Positions 34,403 through 46,086 of a stretch of DNA of 64,000 nucleotides are shown here, piece by piece. Position numbers and translations under genes: made by a program. This stretch comes from a virus: positions 1-64,000 of the IMG/VR virus record IMGVR_UViG_3300033149_003715; one strand, 5' to 3'. The first letter of the stretch is position 1; each line of letters opens with the position of its first letter. The notes beneath the pieces are model-generated. The model made no database searches. It saw nothing but the letters and a program-made list of their open reading frames with translations, and was not told where the DNA came from.

Positions 34403-37400
34403 ATGGCTGATTTTCAATTAACTGGTAAGCTGATTATAGGTGGTGTAGATACCAAGTTAGCTCGTGCCCAAATAGCTCGTGATTTTGCTGGTATAAAAGT
34501 ACCTAGTGATGTATTGAATACTTATCAAAAACTTAATACTAATATAGGTGCTCTTAATGATACTCTTACGAAATCCAAAGCACCATTGCGTAATGTAAAA
34601 AAGGGAGTTCAAGAAGTTAGAGATGAAATTGCAGAATTTGGTCGTGTATCTGGTTTAGCTATTCGTAGGTATACCGGATTTGTGGTAGCTACCGCAGCTA
34701 CGTTTGGATTATTCAGAAAAATTACTGGTGCTATTGGTAATGCAATTGAATTTCAAAAAGAAATGACTAAAGTTGCTCAGATAACAGGAAAGTCTACTCG
34801 TTCACTAGTTGGTTTGACAAATGAGATTGGTCGTTTGAGCACTACTTTTGGGGTTTCATCTCAAGAGTTAGTTGGTGTAGCAAAGTTATTAACTCAAACT
34901 GGATTAAGTGCTAGTAAAACACAAGTAGCATTACAGGCATTAAGTAAGGCCGCATTGTTACCAACATTCAGTGATCTTACACAAGCTACTGAAGGTGCTA
35001 TTGCTATTTTGAGTCAATTTAGGGATGAGGCAAGGGGTACTAGTCTTGATGCTAAAAATTTGGAAGAAGTATTTGGAGCTATGAACGCTATTGCTGGTAG
35101 ATTTGCAGTTGAAATGGGAGATTTAATTACTGTTATTCGTAAAACCGGTGGAATATTTACGGCAGCATCTCAAGGTATTGGAACACCAAGAGAACAACTT
35201 GAACAATTGTTGGCCTTATTTACTGCTGTGCGATCTACTACACGAGAAAGTGCTGAAACAATTGCCGTTGGATTGCGTACTATTTTTGCAAGATTACAGC
35301 GTTCACGTACTGTTGATGTATTAGTAGAAATGGGTGTAAAGTTGCGTGATGCTGAAGATAATTTTGTTGGTGTATATGAAGCTTTACGCAGAATTAGTCA
35401 AAAATTAGGAACTTTAGACCCACGATCCAGACAATTCTTTGAAATTATTCAACAGTTGGGTGGTGTTCGGCAAATTGGCAAAGTAATTCCGTTGATTCAA
35501 CAATTTGAAAAAGCCGAAAAAGCTTTAATTGTTGCTCAAAAAGGAAGATTGTCAGTCAATGATGATATTGTTAAAGCACAACAAACATTAGCTAATCAAA
35601 TTGCCAGAACACGTGAAGAATTTGAAAAACTTATACGTGAAATTTCTGAAACGCAAACATTTAAGACTTTAATAGAATTAGTATTATTAACTACACGAAC
35701 ATTTATTAATTTGGGTCGCACAATTAGAGAAGCTTTACCATTTTTAACTGTATTGGGTATAGTTAGAGGAATTCCGTTAGCGAAAAGATTTTTAAATGTT
35801 CAGAGAGGATTTTTTGGTGGGATGCGTGGACATCTTGGTCAAGCAACTGGTGGATTAATCCCTGGTAGTGGTAACAAGGATTCTATTCCTGCTTTATTAA
35901 CTCCTGGTGAGTTTGTTATTAATAAAAAGTCTGTCAGTAAAATTGGTCTAACAAATCTTAAAATGTTAAATCAGTTTGGAAAAGGTGGTCTTGTACATTT
36001 TGCTGATGGTGGATCTTTAGAAAAAAAATTAAGAGATATTCATGGTCGTACACTAGAAAATATTACTGCTAGATCTGTAGCACGATCTATGGTTAAAGGT
36101 AGTGGTCTTAAAAGTCTTGTTCGTGTGCAACAACTTGAACAAAAATTGATTGAAGAAGATCCAATTAAAAGATTAACAAATCTTGCTCGTCGTTCTACAG
36201 AAGCTGCAAAATCTAAAGTAGTTGCTAGAACTGGTATAGGCAAAAAACGTGTACCATTTGAAAGTATTTCTCCTTCTACGCTCTATGGTCTTATTAGTAG
36301 TGATATAAAACCAAAACAAAGCATAAAACCCTTACCAACGTTGCCTGTATTTCCGCAAGAAAAACAATTTGAATATATATATAGCACAGCACGCAAAGAA
36401 TTACAAATATTTACTAAAGACACACGAGCTACTACGGTAGCTATGAAAAGATTTTGGAAAAAAATAGAAAGTGGTGTTTCAACAACGGGAGCTTATACAG
36501 AAGCTTTGCGAACAGCCGAAACATTTCAAAGAAAGGCCGGAAGACGTGGTGGTATAGGGGGTGGTGGAGGTTTATTACGCGGTGTAGGTAGGGGTATAAA
36601 TAGGCTTCGTAATATAAATCCTGTAGCCGGTTTACTTGCGGTTCCATTTTTACAAGCTGGTATAACGCAAATTGCTGGAGAACGTGCTGGACAAGTAACT
36701 GGTGGTGTAATTGGTGGTGCCGCAACAGGTTTTGCGTTGGGAGGTGGTCCAATTGGTGCAGCTATTGGTGGTGTATTAGGATTATTTTCCTCGTTAAGTG
36801 ATAATACTCAGGATTTAATCAATATACAAAATGAACTAATACGTTCAACTACTAAAATAGATGATGCTTTTACGAAGTTTACACAAAAAAATGATATTAG
36901 AGTGTTTGGAAGTACTGATATTGCTAAGGGTGGTAAATTAAGATTCCAAGCCTTAGCGGCAGAAGAATCTAGTTTACTATTTGGTACACCTAAATCTGTT
37001 AGCGATGTTGCATTTGAACGTTCTACTGGTGGTATTTTTGGAAAAACGGGTTTTCTTTCTCTTAGTATAGCAGGTCTCGCAGAAGAAATGGTCACTGGTA
37101 GTTCTAAAATTTTGGAAAATCAACAAAAGGAAATTGGGAAAGAACAAGAAAGAATTGTAAATGAATTACGTACTCCTGAAGTTATACAAACCGGAGAAAA
37201 AGCGTTAGGGGCATTAGAACAATTTTTACAAAAAAGCGGAGATTTAGAAAGTTTTATAAAATTAAGGGGTCGTCAAAGGCTTGGTGCAAGGAATTTGGCA
37301 ACACAAATTGTTGGTGCTTTTGGAACTGTAAAACAACGTAAAACATTAATTGATTTACAAGCACAAGGTAAGGTTCAATTAGCTGGTGAAAAGGCATTAG

Positions 37401-39190
37401 AATTTTTAACTACTTTACCAGAGGTTAACGAAATAAGTAAATTAACTGAAATACAAAAAGATCTAAATAAAACCTATAATAGATTAACAAAAGCAGCAAA
37501 TCGTGCTAATATTGAGTTATCGAGATCTATTAGATCTTTATCAAATATTTCTGTTCGTGCCCAACGTGCTATAAACGTTGGTAGTAATTATGCTTTGGCT
37601 AACCAAACAATTGCGACAAGATTGGGTGGAAATATTGCCATCGGTAGACCTTTGCAGAAAAATGTTTTTAGTGATATACGTCTTAGATCTTATGGAGAAT
37701 TGTTTAGATCTTTTGGTAGATTGCAAGAGGGATTAGGGGTTTCTACCGCAGATATTCGAGATTCTTTATTGGGTGGTCTTAAAGCTAGAAGAACGATTGA
37801 AAAATCTATGTTAGATTTAAAACGCGGGCGTTCTTCTCGTTTTATAACAAAAATTGGAGAGTTACCAATAGATAAACATTTAAAAGAAATGCTTACTAAT
37901 ACGTTTAAAAAATTAACACTTGGGGGAAAAGAAGAACAAGAAGTTTTAAAGATACTTACAGATGAAATTGTAAATCCTTTTATTGATGTATCATTAAATG
38001 CTGCTCGTTCACTACAAGACGGTTTAAATCAAGCAAACGAAAGATATATACAAGCCGTTGAAAATCAAGCAAGAATACAGGCTAATATTAATACAAGAAT
38101 TGCTAATGTTGCTAATTTGCGAATACAACAAAGAAATGTACGTACCACTTTGTTTGGTGGCAGGCTAACTATGAGAGATGTTGAAACTCCATTGAGTGCT
38201 CAAATACGTGCATTAACTGGGCTTAGAACAAATACTATTGCATTTAATCCAAAAACTGGATATACTATGAATGATTTTAATAATCTAGTATCTAGAATTA
38301 ATGAAAGGATAACTAAATTACAAGAAAGAAGAACAGCTATTGAATCTAGATTACAAGATGGAATATCTAAACAAGAATCTATGAATATGATACGGGAACT
38401 TGGTTCATTAGAAACACAGTTAAAAAATCATAGAAATGCTTTGGAATTATTAGCTACAAATACTGATAAGTTAGCTTTTATACAGAACAGATTAGTAGAA
38501 ATAGAACAACAAAGACAAAGAATTCGTGGAGGATTATTAGGTATTTTACAAATGGGACCAGAAGAAATCCAACGTGCTATATTTGGACAGTTAGCAATTG
38601 CACAAGTTAGACGAACTGGTCAATATCCAGAAACACACATGGGATTTCAAAGATTATTTACTGGTATACAAGGTTTAGAACCATTTCTTACGCAGGAAGA
38701 ACAAGAACTAGCTTATACTCGCATTTTAAAAGCATTTTTTACCCAAATGGGCATTAAACCTGGACCAAGATTGGGTGCGGGATTACAAATGCGTGGACAG
38801 GGAATAGAAGAACAAAGACTTGCCGCACAATTACAGCAGGCACAGGAAGTAATGTTAAGGGCAACTAATTTGACTATTCAATTAGATCAAAAAGATCTTA
38901 TAATTCATGCTAATAATTCACGTATTCAATTAAATACCACAAGAGAGGCTTTACAAGAAGCGGTGCAAGGACAAGTTGGAATAAATCAGATACAAGCAGA
39001 TCGTTTAGAAGGTACAGTAAGACATATGCATGAAATTAATATAAATGGTGCCCAGATTTTAAGTGATATTAACCAGGAAATTGCTATGAATGTTAAAAAA
39101 GGTGTTAGTGAAGTTATACGTCGAAGAACTAATCCGGTTGATAATGAACCTTTAGACGGTTTTGATTTTACCCAAGAGCTTGTAACGTAA
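34403..39190 (+). CDS. tape measure protein
   Basis: 1595-aa tape measure, which sets tail length. Mostly helical with many Gln/Arg-rich stretches. Diagnostic block near residues 484-508 with GGLIPGSG, KDSIPALLTPGEFVI, a hallmark of this family. A Gly/Ala-rich hydrophobic segment at about 750-796 (GGVIGGAATGFALGG) may insert in the host membrane. No peptidoglycan hydrolase motif seen. Length suggests a tail of roughly 240 nm by the usual 1.5 angstrom per residue rule. Confidence 0.85.
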   Translation: MADFQLTGKLIIGGVDTKLARAQIARDFAGIKVPSDVLNTYQKLNTNIGALNDTLTKSKAPLRNVKKGVQEVRDEIAEFGRVSGLAIRRYTGFVVATAATFGLFRKITGAIGNAIEFQKEMTKVAQITGKSTRSLVGLTNEIGRLSTTFGVSSQELVGVAKLLTQTGLSASKTQVALQALSKAALLPTFSDLTQATEGAIAILSQFRDEARGTSLDAKNLEEVFGAMNAIAGRFAVEMGDLITVIRKTGGIFTAASQGIGTPREQLEQLLALFTAVRSTTRESAETIAVGLRTIFARLQRSRTVDVLVEMGVKLRDAEDNFVGVYEALRRISQKLGTLDPRSRQFFEIIQQLGGVRQIGKVIPLIQQFEKAEKALIVAQKGRLSVNDDIVKAQQTLANQIARTREEFEKLIREISETQTFKTLIELVLLTTRTFINLGRTIREALPFLTVLGIVRGIPLAKRFLNVQRGFFGGMRGHLGQATGGLIPGSGNKDSIPALLTPGEFVINKKSVSKIGLTNLKMLNQFGKGGLVHFADGGSLEKKLRDIHGRTLENITARSVARSMVKGSGLKSLVRVQQLEQKLIEEDPIKRLTNLARRSTEAAKSKVVARTGIGKKRVPFESISPSTLYGLISSDIKPKQSIKPLPTLPVFPQEKQFEYIYSTARKELQIFTKDTRATTVAMKRFWKKIESGVSTTGAYTEALRTAETFQRKAGRRGGIGGGGGLLRGVGRGINRLRNINPVAGLLAVPFLQAGITQIAGERAGQVTGGVIGGAATGFALGGGPIGAAIGGVLGLFSSLSDNTQDLINIQNELIRSTTKIDDAFTKFTQKNDIRVFGSTDIAKGGKLRFQALAAEESSLLFGTPKSVSDVAFERSTGGIFGKTGFLSLSIAGLAEEMVTGSSKILENQQKEIGKEQERIVNELRTPEVIQTGEKALGALEQFLQKSGDLESFIKLRGRQRLGARNLATQIVGAFGTVKQRKTLIDLQAQGKVQLAGEKALEFLTTLPEVNEISKLTEIQKDLNKTYNRLTKAANRANIELSRSIRSLSNISVRAQRAINVGSNYALANQTIATRLGGNIAIGRPLQKNVFSDIRLRSYGELFRSFGRLQEGLGVSTADIRDSLLGGLKARRTIEKSMLDLKRGRSSRFITKIGELPIDKHLKEMLTNTFKKLTLGGKEEQEVLKILTDEIVNPFIDVSLNAARSLQDGLNQANERYIQAVENQARIQANINTRIANVANLRIQQRNVRTTLFGGRLTMRDVETPLSAQIRALTGLRTNTIAFNPKTGYTMNDFNNLVSRINERITKLQERRTAIESRLQDGISKQESMNMIRELGSLETQLKNHRNALELLATNTDKLAFIQNRLVEIEQQRQRIRGGLLGILQMGPEEIQRAIFGQLAIAQVRRTGQYPETHMGFQRLFTGIQGLEPFLTQEEQELAYTRILKAFFTQMGIKPGPRLGAGLQMRGQGIEEQRLAAQLQQAQEVMLRATNLTIQLDQKDLIIHANNSRIQLNTTREALQEAVQGQVGINQIQADRLEGTVRHMHEININGAQILSDINQEIAMNVKKGVSEVIRRRTNPVDNEPLDGFDFTQELVT

Positions 39191-39206
39191 TGTAAGGAGA
39201 AATAGT

Positions 39207-40691
39207 GTGGGTACAGAAATGACATATGGTTCATACCATTTCTCGCCAGTACCATTGGTTACCATCAATAAGATATATCAAAAATCTGACGGTGGTGTAA
39301 AATTAGGTACGCTATATCGCATGACGTTAGATGGTGTACTAACACCATTACCTGATGATGATACTGGTATAATTAATGTGATGCCGTTGCAGGATGATTT
39401 ACGTACTGCATTTGCACAGGAAGGTTGTCCATTTGGTATTGCTTGTGATGGCAATGTATTATGGACTGGGCATCCACGAATTAATAATATTACACTTAAT
39501 CGTACTAATAATAATTGGGTAGAAACCACAGCGTTCACTATTGAATTAGAATTTGATGATGAACCTACTGGTGCCGGAGAAGATGATAGTTTAGATTATA
39601 TTGAAAGTGCTAATGAACAATGGAATTTAGAATTTCTGGATGATAGATCATACTTCACATTAGAACTACCTGGCAACGTTACAGACCCGGGACCATACGT
39701 TTTACGTGTATCACATCAATTATCCGCTAAGGGAAAAACTCACTACAATTCTTGTGATAATGTACCATTGCCAGCATGGAAAGTTGCTGAAAATTTTGTG
39801 CAAAATAGACTTGGTTTTGATAATAATCATTTAGAAGCAACAGGTGTGGTTAATTTTGATATTAGTAATTTTGGTAAATACAATCATATGAGGACACGAC
39901 AAGCAGATGAATTAGCTGGGACTTTTAGTGTTACTGAAAATTGGCTTGTAATAAGCACTGGTGTTAATACTCCAAGCGAAAACGCATTGGAAGATTTTAC
40001 TATGGATGTACGTAAAGGTATTACGGATCCATTTACACAAATTACTATTAATGGTACCATTCAAGGATTAGAGACACGCACTTATGAGCCAACCCTTAAT
40101 ATAACAGAAAGTAAATATGCTGCTGCATCTGGTTATTGGAATGTTGTTCAAAATAGATTGTATAATCGTGTTCAATTAGCGGCAAGTGGTGTAGCTGTAC
40201 GAACAATTAATACCACTCCAGTTTCAGAAGTAATCACACATAGTCCTAGTCGTGGTACTATTGCTTATAGTTATAGCTATGATGATAGACCAAGTAATTG
40301 TATTGCTGGAGCCCTGTCTGAATCTATAGAAATTGTAGATAATAATCCAACAGATGTAATGGCCCGCTTAACTGTATTGGGTAGAGCAGTTGGACCAATT
40401 TTACAAGATATTAATACCATTACAGAATCTTCCAGAGATATTGCTATTGAAGTTGTTACAAATCCAGCAACTGGATATGATAGTGCAACAGATTTATTAA
40501 ATACAGGCGGTGTAGCAACACAAGTTGAATCATTATTATGTGAATTTCAAACCAATTTGACTAATACATATAACCAAGTATTCAAAACGACAGACAATGA
40601 ACGCTGGAATCCTAAAACCGGCAGATATTCTAGGAATGTAAGGTTTGTATATCAGGATTGTGATATCATAAATGATACATCACTATGTTAA
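39207..40691 (+). CDS. tail tip/distal tail-like protein
   Basis: 494-aa protein with GTG start and AGGAG. It follows the tape measure, where distal tail proteins sit. Beta-rich, with a conserved-looking start (SYHFSPVPLVTINKIYQKSDGGVKLGTLYRMTLDG). Likely part of the baseplate or tail tip. Family name cannot be fixed by eye. Confidence 0.55.
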   Translation: MGTEMTYGSYHFSPVPLVTINKIYQKSDGGVKLGTLYRMTLDGVLTPLPDDDTGIINVMPLQDDLRTAFAQEGCPFGIACDGNVLWTGHPRINNITLNRTNNNWVETTAFTIELEFDDEPTGAGEDDSLDYIESANEQWNLEFLDDRSYFTLELPGNVTDPGPYVLRVSHQLSAKGKTHYNSCDNVPLPAWKVAENFVQNRLGFDNNHLEATGVVNFDISNFGKYNHMRTRQADELAGTFSVTENWLVISTGVNTPSENALEDFTMDVRKGITDPFTQITINGTIQGLETRTYEPTLNITESKYAAASGYWNVVQNRLYNRVQLAASGVAVRTINTTPVSEVITHSPSRGTIAYSYSYDDRPSNCIAGALSESIEIVDNNPTDVMARLTVLGRAVGPILQDINTITESSRDIAIEVVTNPATGYDSATDLLNTGGVATQVESLLCEFQTNLTNTYNQVFKTTDNERWNPKTGRYSRNVRFVYQDCDIINDTSLC

Positions 40692-40705
40692 TATAGGAGA
40701 AAGCT

Positions 40706-43700
40706 GTGGGTAATCAGTCTGGGTATAGTCTAACCATTGATAAATTACGGCGAGATGAATATGCATCATTAACACCAGAACAATATGCTGCTATTTTGGG
40801 AGAAAATTGTTTAACTGGTGCTACTTTTGGTCCATATCATCAAACGCTTTTTTTGGGTTGTAGTGTACGATCTTTTACGGCTACAGTTGGTTGGAACGAG
40901 CAAATTGGCCAATTAACTGTAAATTTGGTTCGTGATCCATGTGCATCATCAGATGGTAAAGATTATTGGGATGAAGATTTAAAGGTACAGTCATGGTATG
41001 ATGCTGATCCAGGATTTGTCGGATTAAGTTATGATATTATAGGATGTCCGGCAATGTTTCGTGTACAGAATTTTGAATTTTCTGGTCTAATACAATCTTG
41101 GACTGAACAAAAATCTGAATCTGGTAATCCAGTATATACAGTACAATTGGTTGATCCACGCAGCATTTTAGAAGGTGCTCGTGTTATTACTGGGGATTAT
41201 GCTGGTGCTATTTTGGGTAATGGTTGGGATGCTAATACTGGACCATATAACTTAATTAATGTATTTGGATTTATGGAAGCTTTTGGTATAGATTGTCCGC
41301 AGACATATTTGGATACTTTAACTACTGAAAGCCTATTACCAAATGAAGATAAATACCTTTTCGGGGATGGTGGGCCAGATGGTGCTATTTTTGGTACACC
41401 GTCTGGTGGATATGGGGGAGCTAGAACTAACCGTAATGGCATGCAATGGTTACGTGTTATTACTGGCTTGAATATACTATTAAATTCTATTCCTATTTCA
41501 ACAGATCCAGCAGTACAAAAATATTCGCCATATGGTCGCTTGGTGTTTCGCGGCATTAATCGTGCAGATGTAAGTAATATTGGCGGTTTTGGGTTAATGG
41601 GGCATGATAGAACAGATATTCTTGGACCTTTTACTGGTTTACCATCTACACGTTATTTGTCTGATTACTTTGTTGATTTATCAGAGTTACCCACACCGCC
41701 CGCATATTGGAGAATTAATGGAAATAATATTTCAATTTTGGAAATGATTTCCAGTATTTGCGAAGATGCAGGTTATGATTATTATATTGAATTAATACCT
41801 ATTCGCGGACTATCCTCATCATGGGCATCCAGTAATATTGCCAAAATAATTAAAATTAGAACAGTTAGAAGGTTATCGCAACCATCTTTAGGACAAATTT
41901 CTAATTTTATTGATAATGCTGAGGGTAGTTTAAATACTAGTCGTGGGGTGGAATTACGTAACGAATTTACATCATCTTTTGTTGTAGGAGGAAAAAAACA
42001 AACTCTTTACCAAATAGAGCAAGATACTAATCCTGAGGATGGTGATGAACCAGATCCACCCGAACAAAACGATATTATCGTACCGTTTTTTGGGTTGGAC
42101 GCCAATGAAGATGCTATTATTCCTACTAAAGATGATTTTGGATATTGGCAATTTGAGGCACCAACAGCCAATATTAACTTTAATTTACAAATTTTAGAAT
42201 TTCCCGATACAACTGCTACAATCAATGAACAAGAATTATTGGCAGCATTATCCGGTTATGATTCATGGTTAACATGGGTAGCTTACACAAATACTGACAC
42301 CGGACAATTAATTAATCTAAATATAGAAGGCGGTGGTCCAGTTTGGTCTCCTGCAAATTTTATTAAGATTCTTAAGAATAATGTACTACAAAAAGGTGAA
42401 TTTAAAGCAAGAGATTTTGTTAACTTAATGAATGGAGTTAACGCATTTATTAATGTTGTACAAGGAGATCCTGCAACTGTTTTGCAAGAAGATATGCAGT
42501 TGTTATATAATTGGGTGCATACTTATGCTAGTGAATATTATGGTAAAAAGTTTATGGTGCGAATACCCTATACTTGTGCTAGGATAGATGATGAGAGTGG
42601 TAATATTTTAACAAGCGAACAACCATCTGATGGTGGTTGGACAGATCAATTATTTGTACTTGGGTTAGCGGTCAGTAATACATTGTTGGAATTTTTTAAA
42701 CTTGAAGACGGTAGATATGGTACATTTGTAAGAATGGATAATGCGAATAGTTTGTATTCCGCAGAATTAGATCCACAAGATTACGGAATTGTGTCAAAAT
42801 ATGTTCATTCTGATCCATTTAGTGACGCACTTTTTGTCAAAGCCACATGCGACGAGGAATTTGTTTATGTCGATAAAGCTACCAGAACAAGTCCTCGTGT
42901 AGTAATTACTCTACCAGCTAGAGTTTCTCATATACAAAATGGTGGTAGACCATTTAGAAGTGTTAGACTACTTTATGAATTAATTAAGTATAATTTAGCG
43001 AAACATTCTGAGTCCGTCGATACTGGTACTGATACAATTACAGCAACGGCACATGGTTTAGAAAATGATACTGAGATTGTTTTGGAGTCTTTAAAGGATT
43101 TGCCAGCACCGTTGGAAAAAAATACTAAATATTTTGTTGTACAAAAAACTGATGATACTTTTAAGGTAAGTACTACTAAAGGTGGACCACCTGTTGATTT
43201 AACAACCGAGGGTGATGCTTTTAGGATTGTTGAATTTAAAAATATTGAGTTGATTGATCGTATATTTAAAGATGTTGGTGCTAAAGAAGCTATAGCACCT
43301 ATGGAATGGCCATCAGTTGTACCCGATGCTGTTGCGTGTGGGATTCAAAGTAATGTAATGACTTACGGACCTTGGGTAACAGAAGGGCCAGTGGGACAAA
43401 TACGTGTCGATATTGATCCTGGCTTAGTACCTTGGGAATATGGTGGATTTACTACTATGAACTTGGCTGGGCAATCAAAAGCTGATGAAGGCATTACATA
43501 TATGCAGGTTGGTGAACGTGGTAGTATTACCGTACCTGGATATCCTGTTATACCATTAGGTGCAGAATTGGGGGCCGTTAGTGGTGGATTTTTTGGTGCT
43601 GGGACTAATCTTATAGAAAATAGAATGACTAGTACGAACAATTTTAGTGAAACTTGGGCTAATGGTGTTGGTATATTTTCTGTAACATATGGACTTTTTG

Positions 43701-45619
43701 AGTACAGCGGTAAATGGACGGGTATTTATGGTCCTAATGTAACTGATATTACTGTTACCGTTGCTCCACAAGGAGTACAAACATCATATACAATGAGAAC
43801 ATATACGCCTAGACATGGACGTTTTACACGTAATAATGCTGAACGATTGAAAGCAATCGGACAGAATAATCTTAAAATACAACGTGCGTTTAATCGAGCT
43901 TTAATAAATAAATTTAATTTAACTACTGCAAGTGCCACCAAACAAGCTCGTATTCAAGCTATAAGGGATTTTGGTAAAGCTTTATCTTCTGATAAAAGTC
44001 CACATGAAGTTTTGGTTGGTGAAGTATCAGTTATTAATAGTGGTTTTGCGGAAAATTTAAGAAGAACCACTATAGCAACTATGGAAATGAAAGAATTACC
44101 TGTAGAAACTTATAATGATACTGATGTTTATATACGTAAAGCGTTTATGAGTTTAGATGGTTTAATCAGGCCGGTTGCTACCGAGGCAATACCAGAAAGT
44201 AATTTACCAGGATATGTAAGTTCTGTACCAGAAGGTAATTTTAATAGAGGTAATGTACAGTATGCACAATCTCCAATATATACAGGAACTATTAACGATG
44301 ATAGTCCAGCATACTCTATGCTTATTGATATTGATTATTTAAACCCTTTTGCAAATGGTCCAAACTTTAGTGGAAGTGCTTTAAAAAATAGAGTTGTATC
44401 TGAAAGTGATTATGTTGGACATGATATAGATATTTTAGGACATGGTGCTGGTGTTCCTAGATCAGAAGATCATTCATTAAGCGGTATGTCATTACCTATT
44501 GTTGGTTATAATGATACAGATGGTGCCAATTATGCCGATCATTACCGTATGTTTGCACTCCGTGGACCCATTCTTTTACATTCATGGGGATATGATCTGG
44601 ATGGTAAACCGGTTCCAAATGCTGCTGATTCAGAAGATGATGCTAGCAGTGGTATTTTTACTACTGGCAATTTAACAGATATGTTCTTATCTAAGTGGCT
44701 TAGAAAACCTCAAACTTGGCCAGTAGCTCCAGTTGATTTAAGGCTTGATAGAGCTAGGGGTGTTTGGGTTGCCCCCCAATCTTATCGTTTAATCTATGCT
44801 ACATTAGATGAGGCGTTAACTCCTGCTGATACTTCTGCATCTGCTACAATTAACGAACATAATATGCACTTGGCATTGTGGGATAAAGATGGTAACGAGA
44901 TGTCTGGAGGAAAAATAGAAGTAATAGATGTATTGGGTAACACATATGCTTCCGGTGATAAAGTAATAGCATATTATGACACTATTCAGTCTTCACATGC
45001 TTACCGTCCCAGATATGTTATTATTGATGCTACAAGGGATACTGGTACTACTATTAGAGCATTTAACACTTGTGTTGCTGAAAGTGGTATTTTTGATGGA
45101 AAGTTAACTCCTGCTTCAGGCGATTTTCCGCAAGCAAACAAAAAGACCTGGTTAATTGGTAACGGTTTAGCTGTTGTACCAACTGGTGATAATTTATTGT
45201 TAGATACCTATAATACAATTAAGAGCGTACCAACCGGATGTTTAGAAAGTGGTAATTTCATTGAAGATTCTCGTCGTTGGTCAAATTTAATTATTGGTCG
45301 AGGGTTAGGTGTTGATGATGGTGGAGGAACCGGAGAAAGTGGAACAAATTGTGATGTACGTATTGGTTTAAGTTTTTCGTTGGATGGATTACCAAATATT
45401 GCTGAAATTGAGTTAGATGATTGTTTGGTTGCTACAAGAGATGAAATTGACCCATGTGTGGCAACTATTGGTTTTGCTACAGGTATTAAGCCAGAAAGTG
45501 GTTCTGGTGATAGAATTTGGTATGTATCTAATGTTGAATGTAGTGGTACAGCACTTGTTGTAACTAAAAAATGGTTTGAATTTAGTGATTGTGGAACAAT
45601 TGTGGCAACTGGTGAATAA
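40706..45619 (+). CDS. large tail-tip/hub protein
   Basis: 1637-aa protein with GTG start and AGGAG. It probably forms the tail hub or tip. Residues about 770-845 hold an FCCH-like insertion: ATAHGLENDTEIVLESLKDL, PAPLEKNTKYFV, DTFKVSTTKGGPPVDLTTEG, a domain common in phage tail proteins. The N-terminal 100 residues and the C-terminal 200 (repeating Gly/Asp beta strands, AEIELDDCLVATRDEIDPC) are distinct. No lytic motif identified. Order and size support the call. Confidence 0.6.
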   Translation: MGNQSGYSLTIDKLRRDEYASLTPEQYAAILGENCLTGATFGPYHQTLFLGCSVRSFTATVGWNEQIGQLTVNLVRDPCASSDGKDYWDEDLKVQSWYDADPGFVGLSYDIIGCPAMFRVQNFEFSGLIQSWTEQKSESGNPVYTVQLVDPRSILEGARVITGDYAGAILGNGWDANTGPYNLINVFGFMEAFGIDCPQTYLDTLTTESLLPNEDKYLFGDGGPDGAIFGTPSGGYGGARTNRNGMQWLRVITGLNILLNSIPISTDPAVQKYSPYGRLVFRGINRADVSNIGGFGLMGHDRTDILGPFTGLPSTRYLSDYFVDLSELPTPPAYWRINGNNISILEMISSICEDAGYDYYIELIPIRGLSSSWASSNIAKIIKIRTVRRLSQPSLGQISNFIDNAEGSLNTSRGVELRNEFTSSFVVGGKKQTLYQIEQDTNPEDGDEPDPPEQNDIIVPFFGLDANEDAIIPTKDDFGYWQFEAPTANINFNLQILEFPDTTATINEQELLAALSGYDSWLTWVAYTNTDTGQLINLNIEGGGPVWSPANFIKILKNNVLQKGEFKARDFVNLMNGVNAFINVVQGDPATVLQEDMQLLYNWVHTYASEYYGKKFMVRIPYTCARIDDESGNILTSEQPSDGGWTDQLFVLGLAVSNTLLEFFKLEDGRYGTFVRMDNANSLYSAELDPQDYGIVSKYVHSDPFSDALFVKATCDEEFVYVDKATRTSPRVVITLPARVSHIQNGGRPFRSVRLLYELIKYNLAKHSESVDTGTDTITATAHGLENDTEIVLESLKDLPAPLEKNTKYFVVQKTDDTFKVSTTKGGPPVDLTTEGDAFRIVEFKNIELIDRIFKDVGAKEAIAPMEWPSVVPDAVACGIQSNVMTYGPWVTEGPVGQIRVDIDPGLVPWEYGGFTTMNLAGQSKADEGITYMQVGERGSITVPGYPVIPLGAELGAVSGGFFGAGTNLIENRMTSTNNFSETWANGVGIFSVTYGLFEYSGKWTGIYGPNVTDITVTVAPQGVQTSYTMRTYTPRHGRFTRNNAERLKAIGQNNLKIQRAFNRALINKFNLTTASATKQARIQAIRDFGKALSSDKSPHEVLVGEVSVINSGFAENLRRTTIATMEMKELPVETYNDTDVYIRKAFMSLDGLIRPVATEAIPESNLPGYVSSVPEGNFNRGNVQYAQSPIYTGTINDDSPAYSMLIDIDYLNPFANGPNFSGSALKNRVVSESDYVGHDIDILGHGAGVPRSEDHSLSGMSLPIVGYNDTDGANYADHYRMFALRGPILLHSWGYDLDGKPVPNAADSEDDASSGIFTTGNLTDMFLSKWLRKPQTWPVAPVDLRLDRARGVWVAPQSYRLIYATLDEALTPADTSASATINEHNMHLALWDKDGNEMSGGKIEVIDVLGNTYASGDKVIAYYDTIQSSHAYRPRYVIIDATRDTGTTIRAFNTCVAESGIFDGKLTPASGDFPQANKKTWLIGNGLAVVPTGDNLLLDTYNTIKSVPTGCLESGNFIEDSRRWSNLIIGRGLGVDDGGGTGESGTNCDVRIGLSFSLDGLPNIAEIELDDCLVATRDEIDPCVATIGFATGIKPESGSGDRIWYVSNVECSGTALVVTKKWFEFSDCGTIVATGE

Positions 45620-45621
45620 CA

Positions 45622-46086
45622 ATGAAAATAATTGCTGGTAGTTGTTGTTGTGATTTTTGTGAATTTTGTAATGCAACACCTACGACAGTTCGATTGGTTT
45701 TTGGTGGTATAGCTGATGGTTCTTGTGGAGGTTGCAGTGAATTTAATGATGGTGGTGGTGGACCTGGTGATGGTGGTTTTACACTAACACGGGTTGAAGG
45801 TGAAACCTGTGTGTGGTTTTTATCCTTTGATGAAGCAGAAATAACATGTTATAGCGTTGAAGATGAGCAAGCTGGATTTTATGCGGAATTAGATGAAAAC
45901 GGATGGATCATTACAATCTTAGGTAATGAAGGTGGCGATTTATACACAATAGCTGAATGGACTCAGGTTTCAGTATTTAATAACAATTGTTTGGAAAGTT
46001 TAAGCGGCACCGATATATCATTGGATAGTGCAGATAACACAATATGTAATTTTAGTAATGCTGCATTATCTGTTTTTCCTAATTAA
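45622..46086 (+). CDS. Cys-cluster small tail-module protein
   Basis: 154-aa protein starting with a dense Cys cluster (C8, C9, C10, C13, C16), then C34/C37 and other cysteines through a Gly/Asp-rich beta domain. It follows the large tail-tip gene by 2 bp. I recall similar Cys-rich small proteins in tail modules of environmental phages; they may be metal-binding or disulfide-stabilised tip proteins. Function unproven. Confidence 0.55.
   Translation: MKIIAGSCCCDFCEFCNATPTTVRLVFGGIADGSCGGCSEFNDGGGGPGDGGFTLTRVEGETCVWFLSFDEAEITCYSVEDEQAGFYAELDENGWIITILGNEGGDLYTIAEWTQVSVFNNNCLESLSGTDISLDSADNTICNFSNAALSVFPN

Noticed and set aside
42090-42110. Partial match to the 36-bp hairpin (GTTGGACGCCAA)
   Set aside because: Only 12 bases match, inside the large tail-tip gene in its correct frame; likely chance.
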